Shown one piece after another: positions 19,965 through 30,440 of a DNA stretch of 64,000 nucleotides. Position 1 is the stretch's first letter. Every line of letters starts with the position of its first letter. The stretch comes from Undaria pinnatifida (Eukaryota; Sar; Phaeophyceae; Laminariales; Alariaceae). The position numbers and the translations under genes were made by a program. The stretch is taken from positions 7,125,484 through 7,189,483 of the forward strand of contig JABAKD010000029.1 in assembly GCA_012845835.1 (NCBI GenBank), given 5' to 3'. The notes below the pieces were generated by a model. It was not told the DNA's origin, did not search any database, and saw nothing but the letters and a program-made list of their open reading frames with translations.

Positions 19965-21752
19965 TTACACCGGCTGCACCAGGTCCATGATGAAGTTCTC
20001 GCACCCCCGGAAGTACACGTTGACAGCCTTACCGAAGGCCTCCGCATCGGCTTCCTTGATATGCACTCCGCCTGGCAGGACGACGCCGCCCTCCTCCACC
20101 AGCCCCGCCACCTCCCCCCGTTTCTCGCCCGCCTTCCCCGCTTTCGCGTCTCGACTCCACGAAGCGCGTTTTCTCATCCGTAGCACATCGAGGATCTTGG
20201 AGAAATAAGTCGGGTTACAGTCGATCACGCGCCCCCCGTATTCGTCTTTGTCTTTGCCGCTGCCTGGCCACCTTTCTGCGTCGAACATGGCGGCGAGGGC
20301 GGAGCGTGGGCAAACCTGCAGAGTGGAGCGCAGCGTTGTCATCCTCGTCCCACGCACGTTGAGCTCCACGACGGTATCCTGCTCGCCCGCCGCAACGCTT
20401 GGACCGTACATGGTGTTGAGGGCATCAGCAGCAGCGGATACCCTAGCCCCGGCCGTTTCCATTTCCTTTACGGCACGGTCGAGAACCACCCGCTCCTCCA
20501 TCAGCGAGCTTGCGATGATTTCGCCGAACAATCGGATATCGGGGGCCTCCATGTCGGTCAAAGTATCTCCCGGTTCGGTGGTGCCGAGCGCAGTGGTGGA
20601 AGGTGGGGCTGGCGTCGAGTAGCGATAGACCTCAACATCAATGACCCTTTTTCCATCCAACGCCAAGAAAGGGGAACCCTCCTCGACATCAAACGCTTTC
20701 CGCCTTGTGGTCAAGGTATAGTTCCCCGTTGTCCCGTCCAAGCACGTGAACAAGCCGTTCGCGCCGACGCAGGCACCGTGCCTCTCATTCAGTGTGTATC
20801 TTTGTCCCACCTCTTTGGGGAAGGGCTTCCACTTGGAGGGTTTGAACACGTCCTTGCGGGTGGCAGCGCCGTTCTTGAGCATGAACAAAAACGTCTCCGC
20901 GGCAATGGTTTGCTTGCTCCCAAGACCGCTACCCCAGGGGAGAATAGAGTAGCCTCCAACAACGCTGTCGTCGTCGACTCCCTCGCCCGAACTCACCCGG
21001 ATAAGGGAGACTACGTGGGATTTGATGTCCTCCTTGCCCCCAGGTGTGAACAACTTAGTGTCGAAACCGTCCCGGGTCGCGCGGTAGATGAGCGTCATGT
21101 CCTCAGTGGAGCCTCCAACCCACTCCCGAATCTTGGCAGCAAAAGGCGCGATTTCAAACGGCTCCAGTATGGTGCTGGCTCCATTCATGCTCGGGTATTT
21201 GGAACTCGTCGGGACAGACCCCGGCAGTCTCATCACGTGTGCAGTGTAAATAAGGCACGGTACCTCGTCAATAGCCACCGTCGAATGCGCAGCATTTTCC
21301 GACACTCTCTTCGCTCTTTTACTCGCGCGGCCCGCGGCGCCATTAACCGTCGAGTCTCGAAGCATGGTGTGCATGATGTGTTTGATGCACGCAGGGGACT
21401 CGTCGAGCACGATGCGGCCGCTGGCGTCTCTGGGAATAAGATCTTTGCCCCAGACTCCCTCGAGCAAGGCAAACAGAGTTGAATCCTCGAACCCCTCAGT
21501 CTCCGCGAGGAGATGCAAGGACACGGTAACGTTCGTGCCGCCGACATTCAGTTTAACCGCGCCTTCGTCGCTGGTACGGGGGCTGAGTCCTAACTTCGCC
21601 ATGCGCTCGTTAACCGCAACCCATCCTTCTTTAAGCCTTTCCCACGACGCGTCCATGTCGGCCCTCCTGTGCTGCAGGAGTCGCACTACCGGCTGAGCGT
21701 ATTCATCGGCCGACGTCGGGAACGCATCCCTCATGTTCAACCGCCGACGCAT
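19965..21752 (-). CDS. BTB(T1)-TLDc-BTB(T1) protein, family member 1 (intact, single exon)
   Basis: Single-exon gene of 595 residues starting ATG at 21752. Residues 10-55 are a charged helical lead. Residues 64-132 form a T1-type BTB domain (VKLNVGGTNVTVS..., then PRDASGRIVLDESP and IKHIMHTML). Residues 195-378 match a TLDc domain: LIYRATRDGF at 221-230, VVGGYSILPW at 264-273, ETFLFML at 286-292, ACVGANGLFTC at 327-337 and the closing IDVEVYRY at 371-378. Residues 405-448 are helical. Residues 459-531 form a second T1-type BTB (VVELNVRGTRMTTLRSTL, then GGRVIDCNPTYFSKILDVLR). BTB domains oligomerise and often recruit cullin-3; TLDc proteins act in oxidative-stress resistance and V-ATPase control. 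Both are family knowledge; the role here is unknown. The start is supported by the paralogue at 41847-43640, which aligns from the same methionine. About 30 bp past the stop, a GTGAGTT word is conserved in both genes and may be a 3'UTR splice donor. Confidence 0.9.
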   Translation of the reverse strand: MRRRLNMRDAFPTSADEYAQPVVRLLQHRRADMDASWERLKEGWVAVNERMAKLGLSPRTSDEGAVKLNVGGTNVTVSLHLLAETEGFEDSTLFALLEGVWGKDLIPRDASGRIVLDESPACIKHIMHTMLRDSTVNGAAGRASKRAKRVSENAAHSTVAIDEVPCLIYTAHVMRLPGSVPTSSKYPSMNGASTILEPFEIAPFAAKIREWVGGSTEDMTLIYRATRDGFDTKLFTPGGKEDIKSHVVSLIRVSSGEGVDDDSVVGGYSILPWGSGLGSKQTIAAETFLFMLKNGAATRKDVFKPSKWKPFPKEVGQRYTLNERHGACVGANGLFTCLDGTTGNYTLTTRRKAFDVEEGSPFLALDGKRVIDVEVYRYSTPAPPSTTALGTTEPGDTLTDMEAPDIRLFGEIIASSLMEERVVLDRAVKEMETAGARVSAAADALNTMYGPSVAAGEQDTVVELNVRGTRMTTLRSTLQVCPRSALAAMFDAERWPGSGKDKDEYGGRVIDCNPTYFSKILDVLRMRKRASWSRDAKAGKAGEKRGEVAGLVEEGGVVLPGGVHIKEADAEAFGKAVNVYFRGCENFIMDLVQPV

Positions 21753-21793
21753 GGTTCCTGGCTGTGTTGTGTCTTGCTGAAAGCTCGCTCAAG

Positions 21794-21931
21794 TGTGGAC
21801 AGCTACTCGTAGCCGTGCTGGAAGCCGAGCGCGAGGGAGACGTGCTAACCCCAGACCAAAAGTTCGGACAGCTTCTCGCAGCCGTGCTGGAAATCGCGCC
21901 TAGAGAGAAGTGCTCCAACCCCAGACCCAAG
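21794..21931. repeat. 69 bp tandem duplication just upstream of BTB-TLDc-BTB gene 1
   Basis: Two adjacent copies share CGGACAGCT-CTCG-AGCCGTGCTGGAA and GTGCT-AACCCCAGACC. It lies 40-180 bp upstream of the ATG, so it falls in the likely 5'UTR or promoter. No TATA box was seen. Confidence 0.8.
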
Positions 21932-21988
21932 CCTCTGGTAGTCAATGAGGCCCTAGACCGATAGCCTCTTTCTTCTTTGCTCTGTCGA

Positions 21989-22078
21989 TTAACCCCTTTA
22001 GAGCCCCCGAACCCCTCCCTATACTAAATCCAACTAATTTTGTCCCCAAAAACGGGGTTCCAGTTGTAAAGGGGTTAA
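21989..22078 (-). mobile_element. TTAA-flanked mini-element, copy 3
   Basis: 90 bp from TTAACCCCTTTAGAGCCC to GTTGTAAAGGGGTTAA, both TTAA ends intact, with the internal CCCTCCCTATACTAAATCC and TTTTGTCCCC blocks. It is the best-preserved copy and the only one not clearly inside family A. Confidence 0.85.
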
Positions 22079-22689
22079 GCACGCCAGTCCCGACCGTGGT
22101 TGTAAGCACGTGGACGGGAGAGAATCTCTAGGTGGTTGTCTTCCCCATGGTGCTGGTATGTGCCTGCCACAGAATACCAGCAATATATCGGACACCAGCA
22201 CTATTGGATATTATTGTTGAAACTGGTACTAGAACTGCATTGCTTCAGTAGTCGGCACTATGAAGCATGTAGGCACTATTGAAAACGGCACTATAGGGGA
22301 ACCCCTGCGGTACGTGTAACCGTAACGCTTCTAGGAAAAACTGAAACCCTTCCCCCTGCCGCTGCTGCGATCAGAGGGCAAAGGGCAAAGGATCAAAGGG
22401 TACCATTTGACTGCCATCAAGATATTCTTTCAACCTGAGGCTATAGGGGACAAGGGACAAGGAATGCTCCATGCCCGACTTCTGCACGGTTTCAGCGCTG
22501 TAGGATTATCTGGGGGAATTCAGGATGTGAGTCTGTAGGTTGCATAACCTGGCATTGGCCGTGTCAGTCACGCGTCCCAATTTCCAACACAGAACATGGC
22601 GGATTTGCACTATGATATCGGTATCACTCTGTTGGTATCGGATTGGCACACTCCCGTCCTGTGTGTGCTGCTGTTGCTGTACGATCACG

Positions 22690-23040
22690 TGTTTTCCTGA
22701 GATATAGCGTACCGCGGCAGCCATGCGGAGCAGCAAAGCAGTACTGCGTGGCCCGCCGCACCTGTGTTATCATTTTCCTGCAACGATACTTGTAGTGCTT
22801 CTAAAGCCGTCATGTCCGCATCCAAAGTAGAGCGGTACGCGTGGCAAACGTCGAGAATATCGGAATATCCCAAGCTGGATCCATCGCGAGGTAGGGTTGC
22901 AAGTTGCAAGATTCCAAGGGCAGTGAAGGGTTCGTTTAGCAGAGCAGGATGGCAGGGTACCGGTAGGAGTACCGAACCAGCCATCAGAAGACTACCGTTA
23001 GGCCTGCTCCTTGTAACGGTGCGCGGGTATCGTCGAAAGC
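22690..23040 (-). CDS. Coding-like segment, unidentified (low confidence)
   Basis: The minus frame contains a smooth, repeat-free stretch (ALGILQLATLPRDGSSLGYS, then ILDVCHAYRSTLDADMTALE and ALQVSLQENDNTG) that could be an exon or an old element's ORF. The open frame continues rightward only by running through a poly(A) tail and into the duplicated block at 23164, so the long frame is chimeric. No family was recognised; the opposite strand is also open. Confidence 0.25.
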
Positions 23041-23084
23041 GCCAGCTTGCCTTGCTTGCGCCGCTTTTTTTCAAGCATCGAGTA

Positions 23085-23150
23085 GTCGGCTGATGTATGC
23101 TGCTCGTATAATTTTGCCCATCCGCCGGAGGATAAAAAAAAAAAAAAATA
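23085..23150 (+). mobile_element. Poly(A)-tailed retroposon 3' end
   Basis: ATTTTGCCCATCCGCCGGAGG is followed by an A run at 23131-23148. The last ~16 bp before the tail are the same as in the SINE-like copy at 4917-5259, but the sequence further upstream is unrelated. Confidence 0.55.
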
Positions 23151-23163
23151 CCTGGTACTTCCA

Positions 23164-25427
23164 TAAATCTATATATCTTATTAGTTCGCTTATCACATAT
23201 GCACATCCTTACGTCTGCGGATATCTCCCGCCTCTGACCGCCTTTCCGCGCGGTTTCTTCGCTGAGGCGTGCCCCCGCCTCGCCTGCAACCACCGGCTCA
23301 GCTGATCCGCCCGCTCGGCGCCGTAGCGCGCGCGCGAGGCCTCGACGTCGAGATCTACGACGAGATCTCCGAAAAATCGTGCCCTGTGAGACGATTGGTG
23401 CGTAGTCTGCACACAGTGCTAATGTCTTCGCGTTATTTCTTCGGTACGTGTTCTCTGACCTCCGACACACGGGGGGTCGATTACCTGGTCGGCGTCGCCA
23501 TTGTAAAGGCCACTAAGCGAGGTTTGTGCTAGGATCTGGGGAAGAAAAGTTCGTAATCCCCGAGAACACATGCCACCCAGGCGTAGTGGAGAACTGCGAA
23601 CTCTCCATATTTTTGAACCCCCGGTAGTCTACAGCAGCACGTATACATGTACATGATGTACAGCAGTAGCTGAAGCTATGATGAGCCTGCAGCATCACGA
23701 AGCTACAAATGGTATATGCACAGCAGCATCACGAAGCTACAAATGGTATATGCACAGCAGAATCACGAAGCTACAAATGGTATATGCACAGCAGCATCAC
23801 GAAGCTACAAATGGTATATGCACAGCAGAATCACGAAGCTACAAATGGTATATGCACAGCAGCAGCTAGGCGTCGTGGAGAACCGCGAACTCTCAATATT
23901 TTTGAACCCCCGGTAGTCTACAGCAGCACGTACATGTACATGATGTACAGCAGTAGCTGAAGCTATGATGAGCCTGCAGCATGACGAAGCTACAAATGGT
24001 ATATGCACAGCAGCATCACGAAGCTACAAATGGTATATTCACAGCAGCAGCTGTGGCCGCGCCTTTCTGCGTAGCAACGCAGAGCGTCACCCAGCTGGGG
24101 TGAACCGCCATGCTCTCCCATAATTTCCAGGCTGCCTTCTCGCATTGTTCCGCCGCACACGGGAAATCGGGAAAAATTTGTCGGCATTTTCCCTTTCCAG
24201 TATCTCCCATACATGAATTAACAAACTTCGTCTAACTCTTGGCATTACTTCTTACCCTCTTAATATTTAGTATCCTGCGCTGCGACCGGCGGCCGTCCAG
24301 GCCGCCGGCGTAGCCCCTTGTAAATCTATATATCTTATTAGTTCGCTTATCACATATGCACATCCTTACGTCTGCGGATATCTCCCGCCTCTGATCGCCT
24401 TTCCGCGCGGTTTCTTCGCTGAGGCGTGCCCCCGCCTCGCCTGCAACCACCGGCTCAGCTGATCCGCCCGCTCGGCGCCGTAGCGCACGCGCGAGGCCTC
24501 GACGTCGAGATCTACGACGAGATCTCCGAAAAATCGTGCCCTGTGAGACGTTTGGTGCGTAGTCTGCACACAGGGCTAATGTCTTCGCGTTATTTCTTCG
24601 GTACGTGTTCTCTGACCTCCGACACATGGGGGGGGGTCGATTACCTGGCCGGCGTCGCCATTGTAAAGGCCACTAAGCGAGGTTTGTGCTAGGATCTGGG
24701 GAAGAAAAGTTCGTAATCCCCGAGAACATATGCCACCCAGGCGTAGTGGAGAACTGCGAAGTCTACAGCAGCACGTATACATGTAACATGTACATGATGT
24801 ACAGCAGTAGCTGTAGCTATGATGAGCCTGCAGCATCACGAAGCTACAAATGGTATATGCACAGCAGCATCACGAAGCTACAAATGGTATATGCACAGCA
24901 GAATCACGAAGCTACAAATAGTATATGCACAGCAGCAGCTAGGCGTCGTGGAGAACTGCGAACTCTCAATATTTTTGAACCCCCGGTAGTCTACAGCAGC
25001 ACGTATAAATCAGCAGCACGTACATGTACATGATGTACAGCAGTAGCTGAAGCTATGATGAGCCTGCAGCATCACGAAGCTACAAATGGTATATGCACAG
25101 CAGCATCACGAAGCTACAAATGGTATATGCACAGCAGGTATATGCACAGCAGCAGCTGTGGCCGCGCCTTTCTGCGTAGCAACGCAGAGCGTCACCCAGC
25201 TGGGGTGAACCGCCATGCTCTCCCATAATTTCCAGGCTGCCTTCTCGCATTGTTCCGCCGCACGCGGGAAATCGGGAAAAAATTGTCGGCATTTTCCCTT
25301 TCCAGTATCTCCCATATATGAATTAACAAACTTCGTCTAACTCTTGGCATAACTTCTTACCCTCTTAATATTTACTATCCTGCGCTGCGACCGGCGGCCG
25401 TCCAGGCCGCCGGCGTAGCCCCTTGTA
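23164..25427 (+). repeat. 1.1 kb tandem duplication (R1 23164-24321, R2 24322-25427)
   Basis: Both units start AAATCTATATATCTTATTAG and end GCCGGCGTAGCCCCTTGT, and are nearly identical outside length changes in internal minisatellites. A 67-residue minus frame (23209-23412 and 24366-24569; contains VVDLDVEASRARYG and ERADQLSRWLQARRG) is preserved in both units, but identity this high may just mean the duplication is recent. The other strand is open too. No transposase or other known domain was recognised. Confidence 0.85.
23693..23862 (+). repeat. 34 bp minisatellite inside R1 (five units)
   Basis: The unit is a CATCACGAAGCTACAAATGG word followed by TATATGCACAGCAG. Two more units lie at about 23980-24047. 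R2 holds three units near 24833-24935 and two near 25069-25136, so unit number differs between the duplicates. Confidence 0.9.
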
Positions 25428-25429
25428 AA

Positions 25430-25582
25430 ATTAAAAATACACTCCAGCTGTGAGATCAAATATTTTGTCGAAACTCATTTGCAAGCTGTGTGATATCGTA
25501 CTCCGATCGCGCGTATTACGGGTTGTGTGATAAGGATATAGGTCGGCGACTCCCCTTGCATCTACAGTGTAGCTATCAGGTA
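25430..25582 (+). repeat. Dispersed repeat family C, copy 2
   Basis: ACACTCCAGCTGTGAGATC, ACTCCGATCGCGCGTATTAC and GATATAGGTCGGCGACTCCC match 7797-7972 closely. Confidence 0.7.
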
Positions 25583-26175
25583 TATGCTGCAGCAATGCAC
25601 TCACTCGCTCAAAACGTTGTTCCGGTACCAGATACCCGACTCTGTGATACATGCTTTCGCTGGAAACACGTGGCCGCTGCCCTAAAAAAACACCAACCAA
25701 AAACTTTGCTGCTGAAATGGAAAAAAAAAGCGCATCTTCCGCGCTAAAGAGTACAGCAAAAATTACGGCCTTCACCCGCGTGCTCTGTCTTGCATTGTGT
25801 GCGACGTTTGGGCGTCCTCTTGCGCGGCGCATCGCGCGCAGAAGCCGTCCAGCTCCACACCCGGGAGGATGAACCAACACAGTGTGCAATCCATTTTTTT
25901 CAGGTTATCCCCCATGCACAACAGGACATCGCTGAGGGTATTCGTTGCAACGCGTGACGAATCTAACTTTCGAGACTGTCAGTAGGCACGTGATGGTTAC
26001 CCCCCTGAGACCCACGATTTTGCTGAAAATCCACCCAGAATTAGTGTGGGACAGTTTTGTTCGCGGCGGCAAGGGCTAAGGAAGTAGTCTAAGCTGCTAC
26101 AAGCAGTTCCAGATACCCCCGTTGGTCGCGTCGTAGTGTTCGGTATCGGTCCCCTTTGCGAGTCATGTGCTATTC
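25583..26175. other. Gene-free stretch with a short block shared with 34550-34690
   Basis: Around 25850, CCAGCTCCACACCCGGGAGG followed by ATG resembles 34637-34660. The similarity is short, and no function is suggested. Confidence 0.45.
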
Positions 26176-26179
26176 GTGG

Positions 26180-26550
26180 AGGCGGGAGTCTACAACCACA
26201 TAGTGTGTTTCCAGCTGCTGACAGGATTGGCGCATGGGCTATAGGGCTAGGGTGGGCCTTGGGGCGGGGCTAGGGCCGGTGCTGGGGCTGGAGCTGGGAC
26301 TGCGACCGGGGTTGGAACCGGGACTGCAGCTTGTCTTGAGGCCGGGGCGCAGATGTCGTGGTGTCCTGCGCGGAGGGTTTACATACTATGGGCAGGGCTT
26401 GAGCTGTTGGAATGTTAAGAGGTTGTGAGATGTCTCAGGATGATAATGCCTCTTCCACATGTGGAAAACTGTCAAGAATGTGCAACCAACCTGGTGTCTA
26501 TCGGTGCCACTCGCCCGAAAAAAGGAAGCCAAGTCCCACACGTGGGCACA
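26180..26550 (+). repeat. Dispersed element M, copy 1, short G-rich core
   Basis: Left flank GTGTTTCCAGCTGCTGACAGG and right part CAACCTGGTGTCTATCG with CGAAAAAAGGAAGCC match copy 2 at 34995-35745. Between them is only about 105 bp of GGGCTGGAGCTGGGACTG-type hexamer-like repeat. Confidence 0.7.
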
Positions 26551-27176
26551 CGTGCGCCAATTTGTCTGGGCGGTCTTACGATGAGGCGATTCGACGAGGG
26601 CATTCATTCAGAACCGATGTAACCAATAAATAGGGTGTAAGAGAGGCACTAGAGACAGAGGGCGGAAAATGCGGAGTATATGTGCGCCCAAGACAGAGAT
26701 GATGGTGCATGTCAGATGGGAGGATGGGGTGGGCAAGAGGGGGAAGGGAGGGGGTCACGAAGGGGAAACGGGTCGTAGCTTAACGTATCGATTCGTGATA
26801 TAGGTCCGAGGGATGGGTAACGGGTCTCAGATATATTGCAGGGGGCACGGGGGGGTTGCAGGATGCTGCAGATGGGGGGGAATGGAGGTACACACCACCG
26901 AAGGGACTGCAAGGCTATGCGCTTGGCACGAACAGGTCTAGCTGATTGACCCGTCACCATTCCTTCCGTGTTCTCGCGTTTTTTCGTTCTGAATGTGCCG
27001 GGCTGCAATGTCTCGCTTCACAGCAGTGTGAAACGTTTCTAGTCGTGCTGGAAAATCGAGCCGGATGCAACCAAACGTCCGACTGAAGTTTTCGGTGTCA
27101 CCCCCCCTGTAGATTCTCTGAACCAAACCACGCACGGGGAACAAGTCACACCTCTTACGTCCCCTTTCGACGGTGG
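26551..27176. other. Gene-free stretch
   Basis: Purine-rich, with short G runs near 26720-26890. No exon or repeat family was recognised. Confidence 0.45.
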
Positions 27177-27260
27177 GACGCGTGCTACGATAGAGTTAGC
27201 GCTTTTTGGCCATTTGTTTTTTCAGTGGCCATGCTCCTCAACCCTGTACCTTGTTTTTTT
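27177..27260 (+). mobile_element. Family A left-end fragment
   Basis: GACGCGTGCTACGATAGAG followed by a worn TTTTTTCAGTGGCCATGCTCC. It is cut off by the SINE-like copy that begins at 27262. Confidence 0.6.
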
Positions 27261-27261
27261 T

Positions 27262-27615
27262 CTTCTTTTTCTTGTTCTCCGGCGGATGGGGAAAAATATA
27301 GCTTATTCTCACGACACTTCCATATATTTTCGTACACGTCGTGTGAGTCGATTTAACTCAATTGCATTCGCAATCCACCACTAGCTGGCGTGTCCTTCGG
27401 TTCCCGCGATAGCGATAGCGCGAGCTGTCCCTACCGGCGGTCCCCGCTACTACTCCGGCAGCGCAAGCTACCGTTATATGCGGATGCGTGAGTATGTCGA
27501 CCCGACTTGACCCCTGGGAACCAGGTGCGGTGGAGATAGCCACCCGGAATGGCATGATTCCGGGTAGTGTGGGACTTGCGCAAGCTCACCCACTAACAAA
27601 GCCTCCGGCCATGAG
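27262..27615 (-). mobile_element. SINE-like retroposon, copy 2 (reverse)
   Basis: It starts with a T/C-rich tail and TTCTCCGGCGGATGGGG, then matches 4917-5259 in reverse to ACTTGCGCAAGCTCACC. Its tail abuts a truncated family A element, as expected for insertion into it. Confidence 0.65.
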
Positions 27616-27664
27616 AAAACTGCCTTCCGCCGAACTCGGTCCAGTTACGGTCCACCCTACCCAT

Positions 27665-27900
27665 TCAGGCGTTTTGGTCTAGCACCGTCGGAATGCCGTT
27701 CTTGTTTTGCAAAATACTGTTTTATTTTCTTGTATCCCTGTCAATCGGGCTGCGGGTTTGTTCCCCGGACTGCGTGTGTTCAATTTTTGCTCAAAAAACA
27801 ATCGGCGGTGATGGGTGAGGCATCTAGTGCTCATCAAGCAATCACCCTCAGAAGGAAAAATAGAGCCAGTGCGGCTCTACCGTAGTGGCATGTTTCATAT
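27665..27900 (-). mobile_element. Diverged family A relative, reverse
   Basis: TCACCCTCAGAAGGAAAAATAG followed by GCTCTACCGTAGTGGCATG and an upstream CGTCGGAATGCC resemble the parts of the diverged copy at 38375-38690. Identification is by a few short blocks. Confidence 0.35.
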
Positions 27901-28611
27901 ATTGATAGTGCCAAAACAAGAATCACAACCCGACGATTTTGGTGGGGGAATGACGCAGCCCTGCCAAGCAGAAAAGTCTTTACAATTCGCTTGAAAAAAC
28001 TAGCAGCCGAACGGTGCTTGGATGCTAGTAGCAGTGTCGGGGGGGGGCGACGCGCCCCCCCCCGAATCCCCCCCCCCGGGACGCCCTTCAGTGTGCGTTG
28101 GCAGGGGCCCGACACAGTGTGCGTTGGGAGGACCCTCACCAGTGTGCGTTCGAAAAAGTACATGGAAAAACTATTGTATATATATATTTTTTTAAATGCT
28201 CCCCCTCGATCGTGCAGCACGCGTCCACTCGCGTGTGGCACAGCTCCTTACGTAGCGGCTCGGACGTGTCGCCTTCTACCCCGGCTTCTTCTTGTGGTTG
28301 ACGTTGTTGTGATCTCGTCGGTTTCTTTCGGCGTGAAAAAATATCGAAAGTTCCGAAGTCCCTGAGGGGGTTGATCGGAACCGTGGCTTTTCGTTTCTTG
28401 TTCTTGAATATGAGCACGTCACGCTACCTTTTCGGCTCTTCGATCCAGACGATTTCGCCTTGCCTAAAACTGACGAGTGCGTGTGACCAGATTGCTCCTG
28501 AGATTGGATTGCGCCCCTCCCCCCCCCCCTCCGCCAGCCGGTTCAGCATTTTTTTCGGGGGGCAGTTAGGAACTTGTGTACACGGTGTAGTCTATAGCAT
28601 AGGCCGGTGCC

Positions 28612-29745
28612 CAAGTGTCGGGTTGCACCAAGGGGGGGTCGGAGCCCCTAACGAGCTCGCCACGTTCAGATTTCACGACGCTGTCGATACCTTCGTCGAA
28701 CGAAGTGTGTGGTGAACACGAAATTGCGCCGCGTCAAATCCAAGACCTGCGTGAGAAATTCTCAGGCCGATGTTGGCCAAGATCGCCGCGAGAAATCGTT
28801 TTTTCCCGGAATTCTGGAAAGTTTCGAAAACAAATTCTACCAAATTGGATCCATAGGCGACCGTTCAGGCAAAGTTTGGCTGAGATCTTCGGGAATTTCA
28901 AACTTTTGGCCTTCCATTGTCACCGGCGTTAAGACCGATGGCAATGGAAGGCCGATAGTTTGGCCAAAGAGTTTGCAAACGTTTTTGGGGGGTTATTTGC
29001 TAAAATATTCCGGGTAACGTCGCTATGGGGAAAAAATGACTATTTTTTCTTCTTCCTGGTTCTTTTTTTGGTCATGTGGTCCAATGGGTCAATGTGTCTA
29101 TTTTTTATCAAACCTTGATCAACACTGCCCACCGAACACAATTGACCTTCGATGTGGAGATAGAGACAACCCATGGTCACTCCTCTTGGTTCCGGACGAG
29201 GACATGAGTGTAGGTGACAGCGCTGAGGAGTTCATCTCGATCCATGCCCTAGGGCGTGAGAGGTTGCTTGTGGTGTCCGGTGGTCTTCCGTCCATTCCTC
29301 TCAAAATTCGTTTTTTTTTCCCGTTGGGAGAGTTCTTGTCTCAGTTTTCTGCACACCAGCCGCCAAATGTGTATTTAACAAGAAGCCTGGTCGGCGCCTG
29401 CCACAAATCACCGGCCGTAGAGTGACCACTGTACACTAAGGGGGGGTCGGAGCCCCTCGCGAGCTCGACACTTTCAGAGCTAACGACGCTGTCGTTGATT
29501 TCGTCGAACGAAATGTGTGGAGAACACGAAATCACGCCACGTCTATTCCAAGATCTGCTCGAGGATTTCTCAAGCAGATGTTGGCCAAAATCGCCGCGAG
29601 AAATCATTTTTTCCCCGAAAAATTGGAAAGTTAAAAAAAAAAAAAAACTACAAAATTGGGCCCATAGGCGACAGGTCAGGCAAAAGATTGGGCTGGTATC
29701 TTCCGAGAATTTCAAACTGTTGGCCTTCCATGTGTCACCAGTCTC
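28612..29745 (+). repeat. Dispersed element N, copy 1, arranged A-B-A
   Basis: Block A (about 28612-28935 and 29430-29745) is repeated directly around block B (28936-29425). A starts after an AAGGGGGGG run with TCGGAGCCCC and contains GATGTTGGCCAA-ATCGCCGCGAG. B contains CCTTGATCAACACTG, CATGCCCTAGGGCGTGAGAGG and CACAAATCACCGGCCGTA. Direct repeats around a core resemble an LTR layout, but the ends are not TG...CA and no primer site was seen. Frames are open but show no known domain. Confidence 0.7.
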
Positions 29746-29874
29746 AAGTCCTAAAACAATATACAAACTCGTGAAATTTCTGGACCAATCGGTAGTCCCT
29801 CACGTGAGGAGCTCAACCAATCAGAAGGCCGGGAACGTTTCGGCCCAAAAGCTGCAACCCTTCCGTGGAATAAC

Positions 29875-30440
29875 TCAGCCGCCAAAGCTGTGATGCGTTC
29901 GTGGCGTTGCACTCAGCCGAGAGCCGCCAGGGCTACACCAAGCGTAACCGTTGTTTTCCAATGACATCGATACCGCGCGCTGCTGCTATTGTATGATACA
30001 CGCTGCTGGTGGGCGGAGCTAGGAATGGGCCACGCTGACTTGCGGCGAGAATCAGCAGCAGCAGTGATAGCAGCCACGCCACCTTCGGCGCTGTTGTATG
30101 ATGCTGCTGTGTGGTGCCTGGCATGCGCGTGTGGGCGTGTGGGTGTGCGTTTTGTGGCGAGATGAGCGATGCGACGGTTTCAAAAACACGTTTTTTTTTC
30201 TGACTTTTTCGACTGGATCTGCCAGTCGAGTCGTCCAGTCAAAGAAGTTGAGTCGAAAAAGCCCTTTTTCGATTGTGTAAGATGCCCGATTTGGCTTCAG
30301 TCGAAAAGGGTCTTTTTCGACTTATGGATCCGACTATGTGTAAGAATCGAAGCCCGATTTGGCTCAGGTCGAACAGGGCCGTTTTTGACTTTATGAATCC
30401 GACTATGTGTAAGAATCGGCCTTGGATCCGATTTCTTATT
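29875..30440 (+). repeat. Dispersed element L, copy 2
   Basis: Direct counterpart, in opposite orientation, of 100-605. It has the same block order: CAGCCGAGAGCCGCC, GGAGCTAGGAATG, GAGATGAGCGATGCGA, then pairs of CAGTCGAAAA and TTTTCGACT words. This copy repeats its CCGACTATGTGTAAGAATCG end twice. Confidence 0.7.

Noticed and set aside
20778-21482. 234-residue plus frame and other plus frames across 19816-21696
   Set aside because: Shadows of BTB-TLDc-BTB gene 1 on the opposite strand; the same applies to plus frames at 41733-43587.
22685-23470. 261-residue minus frame as one protein
   Set aside because: It joins the duplicated R1 block, a poly(A) retroposon tail and a separate coding-like piece; at most the last part could be real.
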